A DNA stretch of 6,326 bases. Origin: Nitriliruptoraceae bacterium. Its GTDB lineage: Bacteria; Actinomycetota; Nitriliruptoria; Nitriliruptorales; Nitriliruptoraceae. Below are positions 1 through 6,326 of the stretch, in pieces. Position 1 is the first letter of the stretch; every line of letters begins with the position of its first letter. The DNA lies in the NCBI GenBank assembly GCA_007120485.1, contig SKNP01000202.1:1-6326 (forward strand), given 5' to 3'. A program made the position numbers and the translations under genes. A model generated the notes under the pieces. That model worked only from the letters and a program-made list of their open reading frames with translations. It had not been told where the DNA came from and searched no databases.

Positions 1-134
1 CACTCCGGCGGGACCGTCTCGCGCTGGACCAACGGCAACCGCGAGAGCACGCCTTTGACCCCCGTCGGCCGCGGCGGCGGGAGCGCGGAGCGCTGCTCAC
101 GCGCGTGCTGCGTGCCGGTGGTCTCGGAAGCCAG
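1..134 (-). CDS. Possible N-terminus of the next gene downstream of secF (partial, unidentified)
   Basis: An open minus-strand frame runs off the low-coordinate edge. It is bounded upstream by an in-frame TGA at 147-149. It reads through 44 codons, 41 of which end in G or C, as expected of real genes in this genome. The peptide starts LASETTGTQHAREQ and then contains GVLSRLPLVQRETVPPE, a plausible disordered N-terminus followed by the beginning of a folded domain. The start is uncertain. CTG at 132-134 has an AGGGG Shine-Dalgarno-like stretch at 141-145, six bases upstream. GTG at 48-50 is a conventional alternative, with GGGGG eight bases upstream. Many actinobacteria carry apt or relA immediately after secF, and RelA proteins often begin with a variable leader, so a RelA-like (p)ppGpp synthetase is one guess. 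No family motif is visible, so I assign no function. The competing frame is arginine-rich and looks like a shadow. Confidence 0.4.
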   Translation of the reverse strand, partial: MASETTGTQHAREQRSALPPPRPTGVKGVLSRLPLVQRETVPPE

Positions 135-213
135 GGTGGGCCCCTGTCAGGTCGCTGGGTGCCAGGACCTCAGCGTACCGGCGTGCACCGGACAGCCCCG
201 GAGCGCCCGCACG
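135..213 (-). other. Short spacer between secF stop and the next candidate gene
   Basis: Seventy-nine bases separate the secF stop from the CTG candidate start. I see no strong GC hairpin and no T-rich tract on the minus strand, so transcription may continue from secF into the next gene. The AGGGG at 141-145 is the only signal-like element noticed. Confidence 0.4.
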
Positions 214-1320
214 TCAGCGCTTACGGCGCTTGCGCTTGCCCTGACCGCGGACGTACTCCGTGGTGATCGGCGCACGTGCCTCCGGTGAGCCCGGAGCTGG
301 CTCGTCGACCGGCGCATCCGCGGCCCGCGTCTCGGACATGCCGGCAGCAGAGCCCGCCTCGGCCTCCTCCGCCTCCTCCGCCTCCTTCGCGGCCACGCGG
401 GCCAGGCGCTTCTTCTCACGGTCGTCGCGGATCTTCAGCTGCGCGAACAGCGGGCCCGCGACGAACAGCGAGGAGTACACCCCGACGGCCATGCCGACGA
501 ACAGCGCCAGCGCCAGGTCCTGCAGCGTGGTCGCGCCGAGGACCTGCGCCCCGATCAGCAGCAGCGCACCGACCGGCAGCAGCGACGTGATCGAGGTGTT
601 GATCGAGCGGTAGACGACCTGGTTCATGGACGCGTTGACCAACTCCGGGTAGGTCCGCAGGCCCGGGTCACCCAGGTTGATCTCGTTCTCCTTGACCCGG
701 TCGAACACGATCACGGAGTCGTAGAGCGAGTAGCCGAGGATCGTCAGCAACGCGATCACGGTCGCCGGGGACACGTTGAAGCCCACCAGGGCGTAGATCC
801 CGATCGTGATCGTGATGTCGTGGACCAGGGCGACGATGGAGGCGACCGCCATCCGGAACTCCAGCCGGAAGGTGATGTAGAGCACCACCACGACCAGGAA
901 CACGATCAGCGCCTCGAGCGCCTGGCGTGTGATCTGTTGCCCCCAGACCGGCCCGACGAAATCGAAGCCGATCTCCGAAGCCTGCGAGACCTCCTCGATG
1001 CTGCCGCGAACGGCCTGCTCGGTCTCGCTGGCGGGCTCCAGGGACTCCGTGCGGACCTCCGCGCCGGTGGTGATGTCCCCATCGGTCTGCAGCTGCGCGA
1101 CGACGTCCTGCGCGCCGGCGTCCTCCGCAGCGGCGCGTAGCTCGCTCGACGTCAGGTCCTCGCGCACGTCGACCAGTTGGTAGGCGTTGCCACCCACGAA
1201 GTCGATGGAGAGGTCGAGCCCTCGGACACCGAGGGCGAGGAGGCCGATCGCCAGCAGCACGCCGGAGATCAGCGCCCAACGGCGGGTCTGGCCGACGAAG
1301 TCGATGGTCGGCGTCTTCAT
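214..1320 (-). CDS. secF: Protein translocase subunit SecF
   Basis: SecF is a membrane subunit of the Sec translocon accessory complex SecDF-YajC, which uses the proton-motive force to assist late steps of protein export. The 368-residue product has TM1 at about residues 15-34, followed by the family motif IDFVGG (39-44). A periplasmic domain extends to VGPVWGQQI (122-130). Five more membrane segments follow at about 132-293. TM4 carries GYSLYDSVIVFDRVKEN, in which D201 aligns with the conserved proton-path aspartate of SecF; SINTS (239-243) precedes TM5. The tail (about 300-368) is charged and probably disordered, with AEE repeats and a basic end, GKRKRRKR, longer than in compact SecF proteins. 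The ATG start overlaps the secD stop (ATGA), and AGGAG at 1328-1332 lies seven bases upstream, so secD and secF are translationally coupled. Identification is secure. Confidence 0.97.
   Translation of the reverse strand: MKTPTIDFVGQTRRWALISGVLLAIGLLALGVRGLDLSIDFVGGNAYQLVDVREDLTSSELRAAAEDAGAQDVVAQLQTDGDITTGAEVRTESLEPASETEQAVRGSIEEVSQASEIGFDFVGPVWGQQITRQALEALIVFLVVVVLYITFRLEFRMAVASIVALVHDITITIGIYALVGFNVSPATVIALLTILGYSLYDSVIVFDRVKENEINLGDPGLRTYPELVNASMNQVVYRSINTSITSLLPVGALLLIGAQVLGATTLQDLALALFVGMAVGVYSSLFVAGPLFAQLKIRDDREKKRLARVAAKEAEEAEEAEAGSAAGMSETRAADAPVDEPAPGSPEARAPITTEYVRGQGKRKRRKR
362..388 (-). repeat. Three tandem 9-base units within the secF tail
   Basis: On the plus strand the unit GCCTCCTCC occurs three times in a row at 362-370, 371-379 and 380-388, the last with one mismatch (GCCTCCTTC). 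It encodes the Glu/Ala-rich stretch around residues 313-322 of SecF. Such in-frame 9-base repeats can change copy number without breaking the gene, so tail length may vary between strains. Confidence 0.75.
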
Positions 1321-2801
1321 GCTCGCGCTCCTGCCATCACACGGGCGCTGGGATCGCTGGCACCGACGTTCTTGCGGGTCAGGACGCCCTTGTCAGCCAG
1401 CAGGTACACGGCCGGGCGGGCGAAGAAGTACATGATGAGCAGGTCGAGCACGCTGGAGACGCCCAGCATCAACGCGAAACCGCGCACCGGGCCGACCGCG
1501 AGGAAGTACAGGATCGTCGCCGCCGCCAGCGTGACGGTGTTCCCGGTGAGGTTGGTCCGCCACGCGGAGTGGTGGGCCCGGACCACGGCGGTGCGCACCG
1601 TCTTGCCGAGGTTGACCTCGTCGCGGATGCGTTCGGCGAAGATCACCGCGGAGTCCCCGGTGATACCGATCGAGACGATGATGCCGGCGACACCCGCCAA
1701 GGTGAGTGCGAAGCCGACCTCGCCCATCGCGGCGATGCCGGCGATCACGAACAGCCCGTACAGCGACACCTCGGCGACCGCGACCACGCCGACCCATCGG
1801 TAGAACCAGATCAGCCAGCCGGCCACGAGCACCAGCCCGATGATCCCGGCGATGATGCCCGACCGCAGCGACTCCGCACCCAGGGTCGGCGAGACGTTCT
1901 GGAAGGTCGACGCCTCGAGGGAGATCGGCAGCGCACCGGTGCGCAGCACCAGCGCGAGGTCGCCGGCTTCCTCCTCCTGTTCATCACGGGAGAGCCCAGC
2001 ACCGGTGGTGATCGTCGCGTCGCCGCCGGTGATCCCGACCCCGCAGGCCACGCCCGGGTTGACCCCGGGGGCCGACTCCACGACCCCATCCAGCACGATC
2101 GCGAAGCGCCCTTCGCGGCCGGCATCGCGTTCGCAGGCCAGATCCGAGGTCACCTCGGCGAACGCCTCCGCACCCTGGCTGTCGAGCGACAGCCCGACGT
2201 TGAAGGCCTCCTGGCCCTGCCCGACCTGGGTGAACGCATCGTCGACCTGGCTTCCGGTCAACTCCGCGGGACCCACCTCGTACTTGATGCGGGCTTCTTC
2301 ACCGGTGTCGGGGTCGGGGATCGTCTCGTCCGATGAGCCACAGAGGATCGCCGACTCGTCGTCGGACAGCTCCCCCCGCTCATCGACCGGCGCGTCGCAG
2401 TCTGGCCCTTCGTCGTAGCGCTCGTGTCCGGGCGGGATCTCCTCCACGACCCGGCGGAACGACAGCTGCGCGGTGGTGCCGATGATCTCCTGGACCCGGT
2501 CGGCGTCGGCGATGCCGGGCAGCTGCACCTGGACGTCGTCACCCGAGCGGGAGATCTCCGGTTCCGCGACGCCGAGCGAGTCGACCCGCTCGCGGATCAC
2601 CTCGATCGTCTCGTCGAGGATCTCGTCGAAGTCCTCGGGCTCCTCCTCGCCCTCCGGCAGCTGCGGGGTGTAGATCGCGCTGATCCCGCCCTGGAGGTCC
2701 AGGCCGAGGTTGGGACGGAAGCCCAGCCCGAGGAAGGTGCTCGCCGCGATGGTCAGCAGGAGCACGACCGCCAGGCTGGCGACGATGGGGCGCTTGTCCA
2801 C
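1317..2801 (-). CDS. secD: Protein translocase subunit SecD
   Basis: SecD is the partner of SecF in the proton-driven SecDF-YajC complex at the cytoplasmic membrane. The 494-residue product has TM1 at about 7-27 and the motif LGLDLQGG (32-39). A large extracytoplasmic P1 region follows, with ERVDSLGV (71-78) and LPGI (94-97), then the signature VSPTLGAESL (303-312). Five more membrane segments lie at about 314-468. TM4 reads GITGDSAVIFAERIRDE, where D383 aligns with the functional aspartate of SecD. The surroundings differ from the VDANVL form of E. coli, and a similar variant is, from memory, typical of actinobacterial SecD. The P1 domain contains four cysteines (C135, C154, C223, C253), the only ones in the protein. 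The GTG start is supported by GAGGA at 2811-2815, nine bases upstream. The gene begins 27 bases after the HD gene stop and overlaps secF by four bases. Identification is secure. Confidence 0.97.
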   Translation of the reverse strand: MDKRPIVASLAVVLLLTIAASTFLGLGFRPNLGLDLQGGISAIYTPQLPEGEEEPEDFDEILDETIEVIRERVDSLGVAEPEISRSGDDVQVQLPGIADADRVQEIIGTTAQLSFRRVVEEIPPGHERYDEGPDCDAPVDERGELSDDESAILCGSSDETIPDPDTGEEARIKYEVGPAELTGSQVDDAFTQVGQGQEAFNVGLSLDSQGAEAFAEVTSDLACERDAGREGRFAIVLDGVVESAPGVNPGVACGVGITGGDATITTGAGLSRDEQEEEAGDLALVLRTGALPISLEASTFQNVSPTLGAESLRSGIIAGIIGLVLVAGWLIWFYRWVGVVAVAEVSLYGLFVIAGIAAMGEVGFALTLAGVAGIIVSIGITGDSAVIFAERIRDEVNLGKTVRTAVVRAHHSAWRTNLTGNTVTLAAATILYFLAVGPVRGFALMLGVSSVLDLLIMYFFARPAVYLLADKGVLTRKNVGASDPSARVMAGARA

Positions 2802-2828
2802 GTTGAGCAGTCCTCGCTTCCCGTCGGC

Positions 2829-3833
2829 TCAGCCGAGCGGGACGCCGTTCGCGGTGATGCGGAACTCGCAGCCGAGGGTCCGTGCCGCTCGGCGGCACAT
2901 GACCATGCGATCCAGGAAGATCTCGAAGTACTCGATGACCGTGGATCGCTCGGTGTCGAGCTCCAACTCCAGGGTGATGGTGGCGGCCTCCGCATCGACG
3001 CGCAGGAACGAGTGGGTCACGGCGTCGTTCACGCGGTCGTGGATGTCGGTCGCGGTGTCCGCGCCCTTGCGCACCCGGCTGCGGTGCACGTCCGACTTGT
3101 CGGCCAGGATCACCGCCGCCCCGACCGGCCCGATGGCCGAGCCGTACTGTTCCTCGTGGTTGCCGACCGCCGACAGCACCAGACCGATGCGGTAGGGGTC
3201 GACCTCGATGCGCCGCAGGGCGTCGTAGGCGATCCACGCGCCGGAGATGCCGTGGTTGGCGCGGGTGACGACGTTGCCGACGTCGTGGAGGTACCCGGCG
3301 ATCGCCGCCAGTTCCGACAGTTCGCCGTCGGCGCCGAGGTGGTGCAGCACGTTGTGGGCGATGCGTCCGACCAGGTTGGCGTGCCGGAACCCGTGCTCGG
3401 TGAACCCGAGGGAGCCGAGGAACTGGTCCGAGAGCTTGATGAAGGCGCTGACGACCTCGTCCTGCTGGAGCCGGGTCAGCACGTCCACGTGGCTGCCCGT
3501 ACGGGCCTCCGCGTCGAGCGCGACCTCCCGGGCCTCCTCGACGGCGTCCGCGGCGTCGATGCCGCGCAACAACGCCGCTTCCGCGGACCCGCGGATCGCG
3601 GTGGCCGGGTCGGTCAGCGCGGACGGCGCCGGGTCGTCGGCGTCGGGACCGCCGTCGGTCGGTTCGATGTCAGCCGGCTCAAGCGGCTCCCCGTCCGGAT
3701 CGTCGGTCCGTGACGCGCGCTCCGGTGCGACGTCGAGGTCGTCCGGTACGGCCGCGTCAGCCCGCCGAGCAGCGGCGGGGTCGACGGTGTCCTCCCCCGG
3801 CGGGGTCGGACGGGGGTCGCGATCCTGGCTCAC
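2829..3833 (-). CDS. HD-domain phosphohydrolase encoded within the sec operon
   Basis: This is a predicted soluble metal-dependent phosphohydrolase of the HD superfamily; its substrate is unknown. In the 334 residues, 1 to about 78 are Pro/Asp/Glu-rich and probably disordered. The HD core spans about 130-255. The visible metal-ligand pattern is H151 (FRHAN), H183-D184 (YLHDVGN) and D245 (ILADKSD), with further conserved-looking H194 (NHG) and H226 (GNHEEQYG). After the core come SRVR and DIHDRVN (263-269), then a C-terminal stretch with YFEIFLDRMVMCRRAA. This is an HD subfamily that I recall also from Firmicutes, so it is not merely a generic HD hit. No signal peptide or membrane segment is present. 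The GTG start overlaps the yajC stop (GTGA), with only a weak GGCGGA three bases upstream, so translation probably depends on coupling to yajC. No other Met or strong start precedes the core, so this start is preferred. Nucleotide or cyclic-nucleotide hydrolysis is possible but unproven. Confidence 0.88.
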   Translation of the reverse strand: MSQDRDPRPTPPGEDTVDPAAARRADAAVPDDLDVAPERASRTDDPDGEPLEPADIEPTDGGPDADDPAPSALTDPATAIRGSAEAALLRGIDAADAVEEAREVALDAEARTGSHVDVLTRLQQDEVVSAFIKLSDQFLGSLGFTEHGFRHANLVGRIAHNVLHHLGADGELSELAAIAGYLHDVGNVVTRANHGISGAWIAYDALRRIEVDPYRIGLVLSAVGNHEEQYGSAIGPVGAAVILADKSDVHRSRVRKGADTATDIHDRVNDAVTHSFLRVDAEAATITLELELDTERSTVIEYFEIFLDRMVMCRRAARTLGCEFRITANGVPLG

Positions 3834-4123
3834 TCGTCCGCCGACTCGTCGGCCGGTTCATCGGCGACGATGCGGCCGAGCGAACTGCGCTCGTAGCGCA
3901 TCACCACGTCCTCGTCGGCGTCCACGGCGATGTCCATCGTGTCGTCACCGAGCGCGAGGATCCGGCCGTGCAGTCCGCCGATCGTGACGATGTCATCGCC
4001 GACGGAGACCTCCTGGACCATCCGCTGGTGTTCCTTGCGCCGCTTCTGCTGCGGGCGGATCAGGAGCACGTAGAGGATGACCAGGAACACCAGGGGTAGG
4101 AGCAGCCCTCCGAGTTCTTCCAC
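3830..4123 (-). CDS. yajC: Preprotein translocase subunit YajC
   Basis: YajC is the small single-span membrane protein that associates with SecD and SecF in the Sec holotranslocon. The 97-residue product has one N-terminal membrane segment (about 6-22). The family-typical basic cytoplasmic stretch RPQQKRRKEHQRM (23-35) follows, then the soluble motif VGDDIVTIGGLHG (41-53), and an acidic C-terminal tail (88-97). Length is normal for the family. The GTG start is fixed by AAAGGA at 4133-4138, nine bases upstream. The stop overlaps the start of the HD gene. As first gene of the yajC-HD-secD-secF cluster it is preceded by a 305-base noncoding gap, where the operon promoter should lie. Confidence 0.95.
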   Translation of the reverse strand: MEELGGLLLPLVFLVILYVLLIRPQQKRRKEHQRMVQEVSVGDDIVTIGGLHGRILALGDDTMDIAVDADEDVVMRYERSSLGRIVADEPADESADE

Positions 4124-4132
4124 GTCGTCGCG

Positions 4133-4138
4133 TCCTTT
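4133..4138 (-). promoter_or_regulatory. Shine-Dalgarno site that fixes the yajC start
   Basis: The minus-strand sequence AAAGGA lies nine bases before the GTG at 4121-4123. It supports that start as the beginning of YajC, consistent with the first residues MEELGG leading directly into the membrane segment. Confidence 0.65.
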
Positions 4139-4289
4139 GCGTATCGAGGCGTGACCGCTGTGAGCACGCGCTCGCAGGGCCGAGGGGCGGGTACTTGCTG
4201 CACACGGTGCCGGATGACCGGACCGCTGAACGGCGGGCGTCGAGCGAGGTGTTCGCTACGTCTGTCGCCGGCTGGTCGTCGCCGACCGT

Positions 4290-4309
4290 GGTCCCCGGCG
4301 CCGGGGACC
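4290..4309. repeat. Perfect 20-base palindrome upstream of yajC
   Basis: The ten bases GGTCCCCGGC are followed immediately by their exact reverse complement. As DNA this is a perfect dyad suited to a dimeric protein; as RNA it would form a stem of seven or eight pairs with a small loop. No T-rich run follows on either strand, so it is not a canonical Rho-independent terminator. It lies about 167 bases before the yajC start. Confidence 0.75.
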
Positions 4310-4318
4310 GGGCCCCGA

Positions 4319-4346
4319 CCGCGGAACCGCGGACGAGACGTCCGCG
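4319..4346. repeat. Overlapping CCGCGG pair and CGCGGAC hairpin
   Basis: CCGCGG occurs twice, at 4319-4324 and 4327-4332, separated by AA. The second copy overlaps a further inverted repeat: CGCGGAC at 4328-4334 and GTCCGCG at 4340-4346 with a five-base loop. The two stems are mutually exclusive because they share bases, which is the arrangement seen in switching RNA structures but may be incidental in GC-rich DNA. Confidence 0.6.
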
Positions 4347-4387
4347 CACCGTACGGCACCGCGGATCACCGATCAGCACCGCTCGCA

Positions 4388-4401
4388 GGTGTGATCACAC
4401 C
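4388..4401. promoter_or_regulatory. 14-base palindrome GGTGTGATCACACC, possible operator
   Basis: This is a perfect dyad with AT-containing centre, standing out in GC-rich surroundings. It overlaps the arm of the adjacent terminator-like hairpin by three bases. It resembles half-site arrangements bound by dimeric regulators, but it lacks the spacing of a CRP site (TGTGA, six bases, TCACA), so no regulator is assigned. Confidence 0.45.
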
Positions 4402-4415
4402 CGCCGAGGGCGGGT
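4399..4415 (-). terminator. Probable terminator hairpin after the antiporter gene
   Basis: ACCCGCC at 4399-4405 pairs with GGCGGGT at 4409-4415 across a three-base loop, giving seven perfect and mostly GC pairs. It begins 13 bases beyond the antiporter stop on the minus strand. There is no U tract after it, so termination would be of the U-less type proposed for high-GC actinobacteria, or Rho-assisted. Position and strength make it the best terminator candidate in the window. Confidence 0.5.
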
Positions 4416-4428
4416 GACGGCGAGCATG

Positions 4429-5967
<1,539 letters not shown>

Positions 5968-5973
5968 GCACGA

Positions 5974-5979
5974 CCCTCC
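5974..5979 (-). promoter_or_regulatory. Strong Shine-Dalgarno site of the antiporter
   Basis: GGAGGG on the minus strand lies six bases before the GTG at 5965-5967, the best ribosome-binding site in the window. It fixes the antiporter start and suggests efficient independent translation rather than coupling to ruvB. Confidence 0.7.
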
Positions 5980-6015
5980 GTCGCGACCGGACGCACGGCC
6001 CCGGACCGGGCAACG

Positions 6016-6044
6016 CTACCTCGGCGTGGTCGAGCGCGAGGTAG
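6016..6044 (-). terminator. Hairpin after ruvB, weak terminator candidate
   Basis: CTACCTCG at 6016-6023 and CGAGGTAG at 6037-6044 form eight perfect pairs around a 13-base loop, starting seven bases after the ruvB stop. A smaller inverted repeat, CCCGG-A-CCGGG (plus strand), follows at 6000-6010. Neither is followed by a U tract. The hairpin may attenuate read-through from ruvB into the antiporter, or protect the ruvB mRNA end. Confidence 0.35.
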
Positions 6045-6051
6045 GTGGTCG

Positions 6052-6326
6052 TCAGCGAGGTGGGTCGTCGTCGGCGTCGTCGAACAACGGGACCGCACCG
6101 GGGGTGCGCGGCGGCACCACCGAACCGGCGGTCGGGACCGCCCGGCCGAGGTGCGCGAAGGCACCGGCCGTAGCGACCCGTCCGCGTGGCGTGCGTTGCA
6201 ACAGGCCACACCGCAGCAGGAACGGCTCGACCGCGTCCTCGAGGGTGTCGGACTCCTCGGCCACCGTGGTCGCCAACGTGGACAGCCCGACGGGACCACC
6301 ACCGAACCGGTCGACGACCGCCTCCA
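6052..6326 (-). CDS. ruvB: Holliday junction branch migration ATPase RuvB, C-terminal part (partial)
   Basis: RuvB is the hexameric AAA+ motor that, with RuvA, drives branch migration at Holliday junctions during recombinational repair. Only the last 90 residues are in the window; the gene continues beyond the high-coordinate edge. The visible part is the C-terminal winged-helix DNA-binding domain, with the family pattern DRFGGGPVGLSTLA, then EESDTLEDAVEPFLLRCGLLQRTPRGRVAT. QRTPRGR is a hallmark of RuvB. A tail of about 40 residues follows, ending in the acidic stretch LFDDADDDPPR. The frame is read straight from the edge rather than from any internal start. In many actinobacteria ruvB is followed closely by yajC; here an antiporter intervenes. 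Confidence 0.95.
   Translation of the reverse strand, partial: EAVVDRFGGGPVGLSTLATTVAEESDTLEDAVEPFLLRCGLLQRTPRGRVATAGAFAHLGRAVPTAGSVVPPRTPGAVPLFDDADDDPPR

Larger units (their letters stand above)
4124..4428. other. 305-base noncoding gap rich in inverted repeats
   Basis: This gap lies between the antiporter stop and the yajC start. Frames that cross it on either strand have arginine/proline-rich or otherwise non-protein-like translations and overlap real genes in the wrong frame, so I read it as noncoding. It holds at least four good inverted repeats (listed separately), a likely terminator for the antiporter, and presumably the promoter of the yajC-HD-secD-secF operon. I could not find a convincing -35/-10 pair: GATACG near 4141-4146 resembles a -10 element only loosely, with no good partner upstream. 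An RNA leader or regulatory structure is possible. Confidence 0.6.

Noticed and set aside
181..200. CCGG repeats at about 179-192 as a secF terminator
   Set aside because: The CCGG arms are flanked by non-pairing bases, and the interior does not extend into a continuous stem; no T tract follows.
1569..2336. A 255-codon plus-strand frame opposite secD
   Set aside because: It is antisense to clearly identified SecD sequence, with a low-complexity Asp/His/Arg-rich translation and no recognisable domain.
2424..3713. A 429-codon plus-strand frame opposite secD and the HD gene
   Set aside because: It lies antisense to two well-identified genes, its translation is rich in Asp, Gly, Arg and Val with no family motif, and long antisense frames are expected in high-GC genomes.
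3993..4379. Minus-strand frames crossing the gap ahead of yajC (also 4060-4359)
   Set aside because: They run into yajC in the wrong frame, have Arg/Pro/Gly-rich translations without motifs, and span the inverted repeats.
4388..4401. Reading the TGTGATCACA dyad as a CRP/FNR-type site
   Set aside because: A CRP site needs a six-base spacer between TGTGA and TCACA; here the half-sites abut, so the spacing is wrong.

Overview
The window is a high-GC (about 70% by eye), densely coding stretch in which every supported gene lies on the minus strand. Long spurious reading frames on the plus strand, GTG starts in four of five complete genes, and a ruvB / yajC / secD / secF linkage all suggest a chromosomal segment of an actinobacterium. 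The variant gene order would fit a deep-branching lineage, such as one near Nitriliruptoria or Euzebya. That placement is inference from gene order and composition, not a database result.

In the direction of transcription (high to low coordinates) the layout is as follows. First comes the 3' end of ruvB (6052-6326), the C-terminal winged-helix part of the Holliday-junction branch-migration motor. Next is a short spacer with a hairpin, then a complete CPA1/NhaP2-type cation/proton antiporter with a C-terminal RCK_C (TrkA_C) domain (4429-5967). After it lies a 305-base noncoding gap (4124-4428) that is unusually rich in inverted repeats: a probable terminator hairpin just after the antiporter, a 14-base palindrome overlapping it, a CGCGGAC hairpin and a perfect 20-base palindrome. 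The gap is followed by a tightly packed cluster: yajC (3830-4123), an HD-domain phosphohydrolase (2829-3833), secD (1317-2801) and secF (214-1320). Overlaps or gaps are 4 bases or less at yajC/HD and secD/secF, and 27 bases at HD/secD. At the low-coordinate edge a minus-strand frame with coding-like GC3 runs off the window (1-134). Its position suggests the N-terminus of the next gene, which in many actinobacteria would be apt or relA, but the fragment is too short to identify.

Functionally, YajC, SecD and SecF form the accessory subcomplex of the Sec translocon, using the proton-motive force to help pull secreted proteins across the membrane. The notable point is a soluble HD-family hydrolase placed inside this operon. 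Its GTG start overlaps the yajC stop, so it is very likely co-translated with the translocon subunits. The antiporter sits between ruvB and yajC, splitting the common ruvCAB-yajC-secDF arrangement, and is probably a separate transcription unit or read-through gene. I saw no tRNA or rRNA gene, CRISPR array, transposase or insertion-sequence ends, and no convincing -35/-10 promoter pair.
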